Part shown: positions 8,931 through 18,269 of the stretch, in pieces | How the letters are laid out: every line of letters begins with the position of its first letter | Position numbering within the stretch: position 1 is the stretch's first letter | Assembly (NCBI RefSeq): GCF_023700755.1 | Contig: NZ_JAMKOJ010000009.1 | Span: 62,001-126,000 of the forward strand | Reading direction: 5' to 3' | DNA from: Allorhizobium sonneratiae | GTDB lineage: Bacteria > Pseudomonadota > Alphaproteobacteria > Rhizobiales > Rhizobiaceae | Length of the DNA: 64,000 bases | Position numbers and translations under genes: made by a program | Notes under the pieces: generated by a model | Told to the model about the DNA's origin: nothing | Database searches by the model: none | What the model saw: only the letters and a program-made list of their open reading frames with translations

Positions 8931-9809
8931 TCATCCGTCAAGATGGGTTTTCAAAAAGGCAATCGTCCGCGACCAGGCAAGGTCGGCGGCCTTCTTGTCA
9001 TAACGGGCTTCGGATGTGTCGTTGTTGAAGGCGTGGTTGACGCCGTCATAGATGAAGATCTCGAAGCTCTTGCCGTTTTCTTCCAGCGCCTTGCGATAGG
9101 CGGGAATGCCCGCATCGATGCGCTCGTCCAGCCCGGCATAATGCAGCATCAGCGGCGCCTTGATCTTCGCCACCTGATCGGCCTTCGGCTGCATGCCATA
9201 ATAGGCGACACCGGCGCCAAGCGTCGGTGAGGCAACCGCAAGCTGGTTGACCAGCCCGCCGCCCCAGCAGAAGCCGACCGCCCCCACCTTGCCATTGCCG
9301 CCCTTGTGCCCGGCAAGCCAGGTCTGGGCGGCAACGGCGTTTTGCACCGTCTCTGCCATATCGAGCGTGGTAAACATCTGCCGCGCCTTGTCCTCATCCT
9401 GCGGCGTGCCGCCAAGAGGGCTCAAGAAATCCGGGGCAAGCGCCATGAAGCCTTCCAGCGCCAGACGCCGGGTCACATCCTGAATATGCGGATTGAGCCC
9501 GCGATTTTCATGGATGACGATGACGCCGGGCAGAGGTCCGGCAGGGTTTTTCGGCTGGGCGAGATAGGCCTTGATCTCGCCTTTCGGCGCGGAAAATGTG
9601 ACGGCCTGCGTCTGAAGCCGCGCGTCATTGTCCTCAGTCAGCGCCGCGCGCGCCTGACTGGCCGCCAGCATCGGCGCAATTGCCGCAGCCGCTGCTCCCG
9701 ATCCGGCAAGCTTTGTCAGCTTTTCCATGAAACCGCGGCGATCGAGCGTCAGATGGGTATATTCATCATAGGCATCGATCATCGCCTGGGTGATTACCGG
9801 CTTTTCCAT
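8931..9809 (-). CDS. Dienelactone hydrolase family protein with Tat-type signal
   Basis: An alpha/beta hydrolase of the dienelactone hydrolase family. The triad is visible: Cys in VGAVGFCWGGGL, Asp in AGLDERIDAG and His in YDGVNHAFNND. The N-terminal region contains RRGFMEKLTKLAG followed by an alanine-rich hydrophobic stretch and an AxA site (SQARA), which reads as a twin-arginine export signal with an unusually long n-region of about 23 residues, so the enzyme probably acts in the periplasm. The start at 9809 has GGGAGG six bases upstream. The substrate is unknown; the family hydrolyses lactones and esters, and the name should not be taken as evidence of chloroaromatic degradation. Confidence 0.88.
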   Translation of the reverse strand: MEKPVITQAMIDAYDEYTHLTLDRRGFMEKLTKLAGSGAAAAAIAPMLAASQARAALTEDNDARLQTQAVTFSAPKGEIKAYLAQPKNPAGPLPGVIVIHENRGLNPHIQDVTRRLALEGFMALAPDFLSPLGGTPQDEDKARQMFTTLDMAETVQNAVAAQTWLAGHKGGNGKVGAVGFCWGGGLVNQLAVASPTLGAGVAYYGMQPKADQVAKIKAPLMLHYAGLDERIDAGIPAYRKALEENGKSFEIFIYDGVNHAFNNDTSEARYDKKAADLAWSRTIAFLKTHLDG

Positions 9810-9845
9810 CCACATCCTCCCTTGTTTGGATGGATATAAAGATAG

Positions 9846-9885
9846 AAAGCCCGGACCGTCCTCCAAGAACGATCCGGGCTTTTAT
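9846..9885 (-). terminator. Terminator between guaB and the dienelactone hydrolase gene
   Basis: AAAGCCCGGA (9846-9855) pairs with TCCGGGCTTT (9873-9882), extended by two more pairs after a mismatch. A short T-run flanks it on both strands, so it can serve as an intrinsic terminator for guaB transcripts on the minus strand. Confidence 0.75.
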
Positions 9886-9903
9886 CGCGGGAAAGGCCAA
9901 ATA

Positions 9904-11394
9904 TTATGCAGCGCCCGGATAATTCGGGCTTTCGCGGGTAATGGTCACGCCATGCGGATGGCTTTCACGCAGGCCAGCTCCGGAAATACGCACGAAGGTC
10001 GCCTTCTCCTGAAAGTCCCTGATGTCCTTGCCGCCGACATAACCCATGGCGGCCTTCAGGCCACCGGCCAGCTGATGCAGAACCGCCGAGACCGGCCCCT
10101 TATAGGGCACCTGACCTTCAATGCCTTCCGGCACCAGCTTCAGCGTATCGCGCACTTCAGCCTGGAAATAGCGGTCGGCGGAGCCGCGCGCCATCGCCCC
10201 GACGGAGCCCATGCCGCGATAGGCCTTGAACGAGCGGCCCTGATAGAGATAGACCTCGCCGGGGCTTTCATCGGTTCCGGCCAGAAGCGAACCGACCATG
10301 ACGGCGGACGCACCGGCGGCAATCGCCTTGGCCAGATCGCCGGAGAACTTGATGCCGCCATCGGCAATCACCGGCACGCCATGCTTGGCCGCTTCCTCGA
10401 CCGAGGCCATGACGGCGGCCAGTTGCGGCACGCCAACGCCAGCCACGACGCGGGTGGTGCAGATCGAGCCCGGGCCGATACCGACCTTGATGCAGTCGGC
10501 GCCCGCATCGATCAGCGCGCGCGTGCCTGCACCCGTGGCGACATTGCCGGCAATGATGCGCACCGAATTCGACATTTTCTTCACGGCTGCGACCGCATCC
10601 AGAACCTTCTGCGAATGGCCATGCGCCGTATCGACGACGATGATATCGACACCGGCATCGATCAGGCGCTCGGCCCGTTCCTGACCGTCATTGCCGGTGG
10701 AAATGGCGGCAGCGACCCTGAGACGCCCCTGGGCATCCTTGGCGGCATTGGGGTTGAGCTGGGACTTCTCGATGTCCTTGACGGTGATCAGACCGATGCA
10801 GCGGCGCTCGCTATCCACCACCAGCAGCTTTTCGATGCGATGGGAGTGCAGCAGGCGCTTGGCCTCCTGCTGGTCCACGCTTTCATTGACGGTGACCAGA
10901 TTGTCGCGGGTCATCAGTTCATGAATTTTCTGCGAGGGATCGGAGGCAAAACGAACGTCGCGGTTGGTGAGAATGCCGACCAGACGGCCGGGACGGCCAC
11001 CCTGCTCCACCACCGGAATACCGGAAATGCCATGCGCCTTCATCAGCGACAGCGCCTCGGCCAGCGTGGCATCGGGATGAATGGTGACCGGATTGACCAC
11101 CATGCCGCTTTCAAATTTTTTCACCTGCCGCACTTCCTCGGCCTGTTCGATCGGCGTCAGATTGCGGTGAATGACGCCAAGACCACCGGCCTGGGCCATG
11201 GCAATCGCAAGACGGCTTTCCGTGACCGTGTCCATGGCGGAGGAGATGATGGGCAGCGAAAGATCGATGTCCCTGGCGATCCGGGTTGCGATATTGGTCT
11301 CGCCCGGCATGATTTCGGAATGTCCCGGCTGCAAAAGGACATCATCGAAAGTAAGCGCTTCCGCGCCGGTTGCCGACATTACGATGCGTGCCAT
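9904..11394 (-). CDS. guaB: Inosine-5'-monophosphate dehydrogenase
   Basis: Oxidises IMP to XMP with NAD, the committed step of guanine nucleotide synthesis. The TIM-barrel begins [18 protein letters not shown], is interrupted by a tandem CBS (Bateman) module (about residues 95-220, including GISGIPVVE and GLITVKDIE), and resumes with the catalytic loop [20 protein letters not shown] that carries the nucleophilic cysteine. [18 protein letters not shown] forms the flap region. The start at ATG 11394 ([10 protein letters not shown]) gives 496 residues, the usual length; the frame stays open another 55 codons upstream but those are not conserved. It is a housekeeping gene. Confidence 0.97.
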   Translation of the reverse strand: MARIVMSATGAEALTFDDVLLQPGHSEIMPGETNIATRIARDIDLSLPIISSAMDTVTESRLAIAMAQAGGLGVIHRNLTPIEQAEEVRQVKKFESGMVVNPVTIHPDATLAEALSLMKAHGISGIPVVEQGGRPGRLVGILTNRDVRFASDPSQKIHELMTRDNLVTVNESVDQQEAKRLLHSHRIEKLLVVDSERRCIGLITVKDIEKSQLNPNAAKDAQGRLRVAAAISTGNDGQERAERLIDAGVDIIVVDTAHGHSQKVLDAVAAVKKMSNSVRIIAGNVATGAGTRALIDAGADCIKVGIGPGSICTTRVVAGVGVPQLAAVMASVEEAAKHGVPVIADGGIKFSGDLAKAIAAGASAVMVGSLLAGTDESPGEVYLYQGRSFKAYRGMGSVGAMARGSADRYFQAEVRDTLKLVPEGIEGQVPYKGPVSAVLHQLAGGLKAAMGYVGGKDIRDFQEKATFVRISGAGLRESHPHGVTITRESPNYPGAA

Positions 11395-11642
11395 GCCAAT
11401 TTCCTTCGTTTTAAAAAAGCAAGAGTTACGGAAAGAGGATCGTTTCCGTTGAGCACTTGCATGAAATGGAAGTTGGCGAGGGCTGGTAACACGTTCATGA
11501 CAGGAAGGAAAGCGCAAAAGCATCATCGTTTCGTCATGAAACACCTTGCATCCACGCATGGCTTGAACGACAAAACGCTAGGACTATCGCAGGCATATCG
11601 GGAGCAGTGCTTTGCGGTGCGTCGTTGGGGGAGGAAAAGACC

Positions 11643-12680
11643 ATGAAAATCGGATTGAAGGATGTGGCGAAAGAGGCAGGCGTCTCACTCAGCACAGCCT
11701 CGCATGCGCTGAACGGAACCGCACCCCTGACGCGGGACGTGCGCGAACGGGTGATCGCTGCCGCACAACGGCTGGGCTATCTGGAAATGCGCCGCAACAA
11801 GGCCTCGATCACGGCGCTGCGCTCCATCGTTGTGGCCATCACCGAGGAGGCGGCACGGCAGGACGATCTCAATCTGGTCAACTGGACATTGATGGGTGGA
11901 TTGCGTGAGGAATGCGAAAAACGCGCCGTGCGCATCGTGCCCTGCGTCAGCCCCGGCAAGCTGGTCGATCCAGCGAGGGTGAAGCGCGTCTGCCAGGAGG
12001 AAAGACCGCAGGCGGTGGTGGTCATTCATGACGACCGGCCCGATCTGATCCGTCAGTTGTTGCAGCTGCCTGTTCCGGTGGTGCTGGTCAATGGCGAAGA
12101 CCCGTCGATGCGCATCGACACCATCACCGTGCAGAACCGTTTCGGGGCAAGGCTTGCCACCGAATACCTCATGTCGCTTGGTCATCGCCGCATCCTGCAT
12201 ATGACATGGGCAGGCCGCACCACGATTCGCCGCCGCCATGACGGTTTCATCGATGCCTTTCTTCTCGCGGGCCTTGCGCCCCCGACGGATTTCATCATTG
12301 AAGCCGCAAGCTATGAACCTTCCGCAGGCGAGGCGGCCATGCGCAGCTTTCTGGAAACCTATCCGGATCGAAAAGGCGCAACCGCCATTTTCTGCGCTGC
12401 CGACAATCTGGCGCTGGGCTGCCTGAAAGCGCTGGAGAGCGCCGGGGTAAAGGTGCCCGGGCAGTTTTCGGTGTTCGGCTGCGACGATCTTCTGCCAGCC
12501 ACCTTCAGCTCGCCGCCGCTTTCGACCGTGCATCTGCCCGGCGCACGCCTTGGGGCCGCCGCGCTCGACATGATCGAACAGCGCCTTGTTTCCAATGATC
12601 CGCTGCGTCCGGCGCAAAGGCTGGAGCTGGGCTGCAAGCTGGTGCTGCGCGACAGCTCTGCGCCCCCGGCAAAATCATGA
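11643..12680 (+). CDS. LacI family transcriptional regulator
   Basis: A DNA-binding repressor/activator with an N-terminal LacI helix-turn-helix (LKDVAKEAGVSLSTASHALNG, residues 4-24; hinge region following) and a periplasmic-binding-protein-like effector domain ending PGARLGAAALDMIEQRL. The ATG at 11643 is preceded by GGGGAGGA. The length of 345 residues is normal. It is divergent from guaB and convergent with the GH28-like gene. LacI regulators usually control neighbouring sugar genes, so the GH28-like enzyme is a plausible target, but no operator was identified and the effector is unknown. Confidence 0.92.
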   Translation: MKIGLKDVAKEAGVSLSTASHALNGTAPLTRDVRERVIAAAQRLGYLEMRRNKASITALRSIVVAITEEAARQDDLNLVNWTLMGGLREECEKRAVRIVPCVSPGKLVDPARVKRVCQEERPQAVVVIHDDRPDLIRQLLQLPVPVVLVNGEDPSMRIDTITVQNRFGARLATEYLMSLGHRRILHMTWAGRTTIRRRHDGFIDAFLLAGLAPPTDFIIEAASYEPSAGEAAMRSFLETYPDRKGATAIFCAADNLALGCLKALESAGVKVPGQFSVFGCDDLLPATFSSPPLSTVHLPGARLGAAALDMIEQRLVSNDPLRPAQRLELGCKLVLRDSSAPPAKS

Positions 12681-12738
12681 GACCCTGCCGCACCGAGCAT
12701 TTGTTCCAGCACGAGATTGCAGGGCGTGTGACGCCTGT

Positions 12739-14061
12739 TCAGTGCACAAGGATCGCCTCACGATTGAATCCTTCCGGAAGAATGGCAGGCCGGTCGATCC
12801 CGACCGCGTCCAGCACCAGCCCGTCGACACCGCTGGCGAAGACACCAGGCATTCCGCCGGGATAATCGATCAGACCGACAATGCGGCCATCGGCCCCGCG
12901 CGTCCAGGCATTGGCCCGGCCTTCCGCCTCCGGTTGCGGCGCAAGATCGGCCTCTGTCGGGCGAAGGTCGTAGCGAAGACCGGTGCCAAGCGCGCCCGGC
13001 TGCTGGGTGAGAGCGATCCGGCTGAGGCGAACACCGTGAAGACCCGCCGCAGAGGTCGAAACCAGAACGATGGCACCCTCCATCCGGCCGGAAATATCCT
13101 CAACCGTGACATCGCTGACGCGACCGGCAAGCTTGCCGCTGACCCGGTCCACCACCGTCACCGTCAGCGCCTCGCCCGAGCCCCAGAAGCCATCGGGTGT
13201 TTCATGGCACGCCACCGAAATGCGGGAAAACCGCACCCTCGAAATATGACCGCCATCGCGCGAGAAAATGCCAAGGGCGCGATTGCTATCGACAACCGTG
13301 CAATCCTCAAACACCACATCGCTGACATCGCCATGGCTTTCCGTGCCGATCTTCAGGGCGCAGCTCTGGCTCGACACCGTCGCGCGGCGCACCACCACAT
13401 CCTCGCAGCGCCCGATCGGCTTGCCATCCGCCCCGGCGCTGGTCTTCAGGCAGATGCCGTCATCGGCGGTTTCGATCCGGCAATCCTCGATCAGCACATG
13501 GCGGCAGGCATCCAGCACCATGCCGTCGGTATTGGGCAGGCGGCGATTGTTGGTGACCGTCACATGGCGAATGCTGACATGGTCGCAACGAACGAAATGC
13601 AGCGTCCACATCGGTGAATTGTCCACGCAAAGCGCCTCAAGGCGCACATGGCGGCAATCCTCCAGCACCATGACGCGCGGGCGAAACTCCGCCGGAATGA
13701 AGGTGCCGACGAGATCATCATTGCCGATGATGAAATGGTCGCCGCCCGCCTCGATCCGTCCCGGTCCGGTGATGGCGATATGGTCGGCGCCATGGGCCAC
13801 GATCATGCCCCGGTCGGATTTCTCGGCGATCACCGAAACCCGATTGTCGGCATAGGCCTGATAATCCGGCACAAGCCGCAGCACCGCCCCTTCGGCAAGA
13901 TGCAGCTCTACATGCGATTTCAGTCTGAGCGCCCCGCAAAGATGCAGACCCGATGGCAGAACAACGCGCCCGCCACCTGCCGCCGATAGCTGATCGATTG
14001 CCGCCTGAATGGCCGCTTCACCGAGATTTGCCCCGCCTTCAACCACAATCTCCGCTGTCAT
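12739..14061 (-). CDS. Glycoside hydrolase family 28-like (polygalacturonase-type) beta-helix protein
   Basis: A right-handed parallel beta-helix enzyme of the polygalacturonase family, hydrolysing alpha-linked galacturonide or related bonds. The GH28 signatures are recognisable in order: PNTDGMVLD (the NTD motif), ETADDGICLK (the DD motif) and KIGTESHGD (the G-H-G motif). No signal peptide is seen at the start MTAEIVVEGGANLGEA, so the protein is probably cytoplasmic and would act on imported oligosaccharides rather than polymeric pectin. The length is 440 residues. It converges with the LacI gene across 58 bases. Some beta-helix proteins of this type act on rhamnogalacturonan or other sugars, so the substrate is open. 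Confidence 0.85.
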   Translation of the reverse strand: MTAEIVVEGGANLGEAAIQAAIDQLSAAGGGRVVLPSGLHLCGALRLKSHVELHLAEGAVLRLVPDYQAYADNRVSVIAEKSDRGMIVAHGADHIAITGPGRIEAGGDHFIIGNDDLVGTFIPAEFRPRVMVLEDCRHVRLEALCVDNSPMWTLHFVRCDHVSIRHVTVTNNRRLPNTDGMVLDACRHVLIEDCRIETADDGICLKTSAGADGKPIGRCEDVVVRRATVSSQSCALKIGTESHGDVSDVVFEDCTVVDSNRALGIFSRDGGHISRVRFSRISVACHETPDGFWGSGEALTVTVVDRVSGKLAGRVSDVTVEDISGRMEGAIVLVSTSAAGLHGVRLSRIALTQQPGALGTGLRYDLRPTEADLAPQPEAEGRANAWTRGADGRIVGLIDYPGGMPGVFASGVDGLVLDAVGIDRPAILPEGFNREAILVH

Positions 14062-14476
14062 CGCTTCCCTTGTCCTTTTTTACGTTTCAGGCGTGAGCAG
14101 GCGCACCATGCCATTCGTTGCAACCAGACCTGAACGGCACTTTGCCGCAGACCCGGATGCAGGAGAAATATTTTCACGAAGCCGCGTGAGAAAACCTGTC
14201 GCCTGCCAGCCTATTCATGATTTAAATTTGCTTATCTCCGCCCATATCCAGAATGCAATCCTGACAGATGAAATTAAAATATTTTCATGAATGTTGCGCT
14301 ACCTTCGCCACATCCACCGCGTCAATACCCTGTGATAACCACTTGGCGAAACCGGTGTCATCGCGCTAAAACCTTGGGATTGCCACCGGACCGGAAAAGC
14401 GGGCGGCGACAGGATGAACAGGATGCGGCGCATGGCATCAGGCACAGGCCGCATGCTTCCCAGATGAGGAAACCAG
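14062..14476. promoter_or_regulatory. Divergent promoter region between the GH28-like gene and lldD-like gene
   Basis: A 415-base gap between divergent genes. The stretch 14215-14290 is AT-rich and contains an imperfect inverted repeat, ATGAAA (14268-14273) and TTTTCAT (14282-14288). The GAGGAAACC ribosome-binding site of the downstream gene is at about 14466-14474. I cannot assign exact promoters, and no gene is seen. Confidence 0.4.
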
Positions 14477-15634
14477 ATGATGCGGACTGCCTTGACGATT
14501 GAGGATCTGAAGCGCCAGGCGCGCCGTCGCGTGCCGAAAATGTTTTTCGACTATGCCGATAGCGGCTCGTGGACGGAATCCACCTACAAGGCGAATGAAA
14601 GCGATTTTTCCCGCATCAAGCTGCGCCAGCGTGTGCTGGTGGATATGACGAACCGCTCGCTGGCCGGCACCATGATCGGCGAACAGGTGACGATGCCGGT
14701 GGCACTGTCGCCGACCGGGCTGACGGGCATGCAGCATGCCGATGGGGAAATCCTGGCGGCAGAAGCGGCGGAAGCCTTTGGCGTTCCCTTTACGCTTTCG
14801 ACCATGAGCATCTGCTCGATCGAGGATATCGCGCTGCATACGCGCAAGCCCTTCTGGTTCCAGCTTTACGTGATGAAGGACAGGGATTTCATCGAAAGGC
14901 TGATCGAGCGCGCCCGCGCCGCGCATTGCTCGGCTCTGGTGCTGACGCTCGATCTGCAAATTCTTGGCCAGCGCCACAAGGATATCCGCAACGGCCTGTC
15001 CGCACCGCCGAAATTCAACCTCAACACCCTGTTTCAGCTGGCAACCCGGCCGCAATGGTGCCTTGGCATGCTGAACACCCAGCGCCGCAGCTTCGGCAAC
15101 ATTATCGGCCATACGAAAAGCGTCTCCGATCTCTCCTCCCTCGCCTCCTGGACCGCCGAACAGTTCGATCCGCAACTGTCGTGGAAGGATGTCGCATGGA
15201 TCAAGGAAAAATGGGGCGGCAAGCTGATCCTCAAGGGCATACTGGATGAGGAAGACGCCCGCATGGCCGCCGACAGTGGCGCAGACGCGTTGATCGTCTC
15301 CAATCACGGTGGACGACAGCTCGACGGCGCGCCTTCGACAATCTCGATGCTGCCGAAGATCGTCAAGGCTGTCGGCGACAGGATCGAAATCCACCTCGAC
15401 AGCGGCATCCGCAGCGGGCAGGATGTGCTCAAGGCCATAGCGCTCGGCGCAAAGGGCACCTTTATCGGCCGCCCCTTCCTTTATGGCCTTGGCGCAGGCG
15501 GACGCGAGGGTGTGACGCGGGCGCTGGAGATCATCCGCAGCGAACTCGACACGACTCTGGCATTGTGTGGCAAACGGGTGCTGAGCGACATCGACGACAG
15601 CATCCTGATGGACAATCCCTTCGCCGTCGACTGA
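14477..15634 (+). CDS. lldD: FMN-dependent alpha-hydroxy acid dehydrogenase (L-lactate dehydrogenase type)
   Basis: Oxidises an L-2-hydroxy acid, most likely L-lactate to pyruvate, with FMN, passing electrons to the membrane chain. Family marks include the N-terminal PKMFFDYADSGSWTE, PTGLTGMQHADGE, FWFQLYVMKDRDF, the catalytic-base loop SNHGGRQLDGAPSTI and DSGIRSGQDVLKA with GRPFLYGLGAGG. The length of 385 residues matches LldD. The MFS symporter gene follows on the same strand after a repeat-rich 354-base gap, and a GntR/FCD regulator after that, an arrangement resembling lactate or hydroxy acid utilisation loci. Whether it prefers lactate or another 2-hydroxy acid cannot be decided here. 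Confidence 0.88.
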   Translation: MMRTALTIEDLKRQARRRVPKMFFDYADSGSWTESTYKANESDFSRIKLRQRVLVDMTNRSLAGTMIGEQVTMPVALSPTGLTGMQHADGEILAAEAAEAFGVPFTLSTMSICSIEDIALHTRKPFWFQLYVMKDRDFIERLIERARAAHCSALVLTLDLQILGQRHKDIRNGLSAPPKFNLNTLFQLATRPQWCLGMLNTQRRSFGNIIGHTKSVSDLSSLASWTAEQFDPQLSWKDVAWIKEKWGGKLILKGILDEEDARMAADSGADALIVSNHGGRQLDGAPSTISMLPKIVKAVGDRIEIHLDSGIRSGQDVLKAIALGAKGTFIGRPFLYGLGAGGREGVTRALEIIRSELDTTLALCGKRVLSDIDDSILMDNPFAVD

Positions 15635-15988
15635 CTTTTTCAGCAGCCTGTTAAAGCACGTTGCGGCTTATCAGCCTCAGGCAACGTGCTTTCAGCCTTT
15701 GTTGTGTCGCATTCCCGGACGGAAAACGGGTTCACACTTTTCTCGGGACAATGTTCTCGCGGCAGAGCGCGCCTTTGCCTCCGTCACGTTACAGCGCCGT
15801 GCGTTTTATCAAATGCACAAAGGACGCTGTAACCTGTTAAATCTGCTGCATCATTCCTTAAATCTCACCCGATTTCAGGAATGATGCAGTAAAAACCGCC
15901 TGAACACTCAAAACCTGTTTTTGTTTTCTCCTTGCAATCACCGCCAGAATGGGCAACGACAGAAAGAAACGCTTGGCGGAGGGGCAAG
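15635..15988. repeat. Composite palindromic repeat cluster downstream of lldD
   Basis: A 354-base gap almost filled by repeats. At 15653-15692 the arms AAAGCACGTTGC/GCAACGTGCTTT form a 12-bp stem 18 bases after the lldD stop and may terminate it. At 15700-15750 is a copy of the CCGGACGGAAAACGGG element. At about 15785-15895 is a composite of two stem-loops, one around GTGCGTTTTATCAAATGCAC and one ending in GGAATGATGCAG. The ribosome-binding site GGCGGAGGGG of the MFS gene is at 15975-15984. Confidence 0.7.
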
Positions 15989-17320
15989 ATGGCCGCAGAA
16001 TTTGCAGAAAACAGTCGGTCGGCGACACTGGGCCGGGATGATTTCAAAATCCTCGGTCTTTCGGCGCTGGGCGGCGCGCTGGAATTTTACGATTTCATCA
16101 TTTTCGTGTTTTTCGCCACCGCCATCGGCAAGCTGTTCTTTCCGCCGGACCTGCCCGATTACATGGTGACGGTGCAGACCTTTGCCATCTTTGCGACGGG
16201 CTATCTGATCCGCCCGGTCGGCGGCATCGTCATTGCCCATTTCGGCGATATGTTCGGACGCAAGCGGGTCTTTGCCTTTTCCATCTTCCTGATGGCGCTC
16301 TCCACACTGGGCATTGCCGCCCTGCCACCCTATGCCAGCATCGGCATTGCCGCGCCGCTGCTGCTGCTGTTGCTCAGGCTCCTGCAGGGGGCCGCCGTCG
16401 GCGGTGAAGTGCCCGGCGCCTGGACCTTCGTGACCGAACATGTGCCCTCCCGCCATGTCGGCTTTGCCTGCGGCTTTCTCTGCTCGGGGCTGACGCTCGG
16501 CATTCTGCTCGGGGCGCTGATCGCCGCCCTGCTGAATACGTTGCTGACACCGCAACAGATGCTGGCCTATGGCTGGCGCATTCCCTTTGTCATCGGCGGT
16601 GTTTTCGGTCTTTGCGCCGTTTATCTGAGGCAATGGCTGCGCGAAACCCCTGTCTTCATCCGCATGAGCCGGGAACGCTCGGCTGAGGTGAAACTGCCGG
16701 TCGCCGATGTGCTGCGCCGCCATCCGGCTGCCGTCATCCTCTCCATGGCCCTGACCTGGGTTCTGGCCGCAAGCCTGATCGTCACCACGCTGATGACCGC
16801 GACATTGCTGGAAAAAATCTATCATTATTCCGCTGCAACCGCGCTGATGGGCACCAGTGTCGGCACCATCTTCCTGATCATCGGCACCACAGGCGCAGGC
16901 GCGCTGATCGACAGGATGAGTTCGGGAAAATTCTTCATGCTGACCAGCCCGTTCTATGCGGTGGCCACCTTCGCCTTCTATCATTTTGCCGGTCAGTCGG
17001 AGATGGTGATGTTCGTGCTCTACGCCATCATGGGCCTTTCCGTCGGCATGGTCAGCGGCGTGCCCTATGTCATGGTGCGGGCCTTTCCGCCGCGGGTACG
17101 CTTTTCCGGCCTGTCCTTTTCCTATAATCTGTCCTATGCGATTTTCGGTGGCATGACACCGATCGCGGTTGCCTCGATGCTGAAATGGTCTCCCATGGCG
17201 CCGGCCTATTATCTGCTGTTCATCGCCGCCATGGCTTTCCTTCTGGGACTTTACCTGATGGCGAAAGGCCACAGGATTGAGTCCACTGCAGGCGTCGAGG
17301 AAGCCATATCCAGCGTTTGA
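15989..17320 (+). CDS. MFS transporter, metabolite:H+ symporter type
   Basis: A 12-helix proton symporter of the MHS group (relatives of ShiA, CitA, ProP and KgtP), inner membrane. Motifs: GGALEFYDFIIFVFF in helix 1, GYLIRPVGGIVIAHFGDMFG with GRKRVF in the loop 2-3 signature, and LLRLLQGAAVGGEVPGAW in helix 4. The start at 15989 (MAAEFAENS) follows GGCGGAGGGG; 443 residues. The MHS group carries mostly organic acids. Its position after lldD and before a GntR/FCD regulator suggests a hydroxy or carboxylic acid substrate, which is inference. Confidence 0.88.
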   Translation: MAAEFAENSRSATLGRDDFKILGLSALGGALEFYDFIIFVFFATAIGKLFFPPDLPDYMVTVQTFAIFATGYLIRPVGGIVIAHFGDMFGRKRVFAFSIFLMALSTLGIAALPPYASIGIAAPLLLLLLRLLQGAAVGGEVPGAWTFVTEHVPSRHVGFACGFLCSGLTLGILLGALIAALLNTLLTPQQMLAYGWRIPFVIGGVFGLCAVYLRQWLRETPVFIRMSRERSAEVKLPVADVLRRHPAAVILSMALTWVLAASLIVTTLMTATLLEKIYHYSAATALMGTSVGTIFLIIGTTGAGALIDRMSSGKFFMLTSPFYAVATFAFYHFAGQSEMVMFVLYAIMGLSVGMVSGVPYVMVRAFPPRVRFSGLSFSYNLSYAIFGGMTPIAVASMLKWSPMAPAYYLLFIAAMAFLLGLYLMAKGHRIESTAGVEEAISSV

Positions 17321-17330
17321 GAACAGGCCC

Positions 17331-18014
17331 GTGACAGAGCAGACGACACATTCAGGCAGCAGGGCGATGATCCGGGCGGGAACGACCGTGGAGCAACTGG
17401 TTCGTTCGATTGCCGATCTGATCGTCACCGGTGAATTCATTCCCGGCGACAAGCTGGATGAAGTCTCGCTTGCCGCACGTTACGAGGTGTCGCGCACGCC
17501 GGTGCGCGAAGCCCTGCGCGAATTATGCGCCATGGGCCTGGTGGAGCGGGAGCCCAACCGCCGCGCTGTCGTGACCACCATCAACGATGCCGAGCTTCGC
17601 GCCCTGTTTGAAACCATGGCCGAACTGGAGGCGATCTGTGCAAGGTTGAGCGCCGAACGCATGACGCCGGAAGAAAAGGCCGAGCTTGAAGCCGCCCATC
17701 GCCAGTCGCATGCGCTGGTCAAGAGCAATGATCATGACGGCTATGCGGCCTTCAACCAGGATTTCCACACCCTGCTCTATCGCGGCGCGCATAATCAGCC
17801 CCTGCTTGATCTGAACGCCCAGACCCGCGCCCGGCTTGCCCCCTTTCGCCGGGCGCAGTTTCGTTTTCATGAGCGGATGGAACCGTCCTTTCTGGAACAC
17901 GGGCAGATCGTCGCTGCCATTCTGGCCGGAGATGGGCGAACCGCCGCCGCCGTCACCTATGATCACATCCTGATGGCGCGGCAGGGCAGTGCCCGGCTCA
18001 CGGAACGGAACTGA
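17331..18014 (+). CDS. GntR family regulator, FadR/FCD subfamily
   Basis: A transcription factor with an N-terminal winged helix (TVEQLVRSIADLIVTGEFIP, then LAARYEVSRTPVREALRELC) and an all-helical FCD effector domain with metal-ligand type residues (FNQDFHTLLYRGAHN). I place the start at GTG 17331, 11 bases after the MFS stop; an ATG at 17367 is an alternative. Length about 227 residues. Gene order suggests it is co-transcribed with and regulates the MFS symporter, in response to a carboxylic acid; the ligand is unknown. Confidence 0.85.
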   Translation: MTEQTTHSGSRAMIRAGTTVEQLVRSIADLIVTGEFIPGDKLDEVSLAARYEVSRTPVREALRELCAMGLVEREPNRRAVVTTINDAELRALFETMAELEAICARLSAERMTPEEKAELEAAHRQSHALVKSNDHDGYAAFNQDFHTLLYRGAHNQPLLDLNAQTRARLAPFRRAQFRFHERMEPSFLEHGQIVAAILAGDGRTAAAVTYDHILMARQGSARLTERN

Positions 18015-18269
18015 TCCGGGACATATCTGTGCGGCCTGTGCAACGCGCAGAAATGTTTCAAGTGTTTGTTTTTTATCATATACTTTATCGCCTTCTTGAT
18101 GAAGCCGAAACGCGACATGCTGCAATTGCAATGCCCGGCAGCGTCTAAACCGTGTCAAGAGACGGACACAGAAACTTCACCTTCGTGACAAATCGCTGTC
18201 AACCGACTGTCACCCAGCCTGCTCTAAATGGCCGTCGAAAACGCGGGCCTTCCGGAAAAAGAGCAGATC

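Noticed and set aside
15938..17452. A 504-codon minus-strand open frame opposite the MFS symporter
   Set aside because: The translation is a Gly/His/Gln-rich mirror of a membrane protein gene and has no family features.
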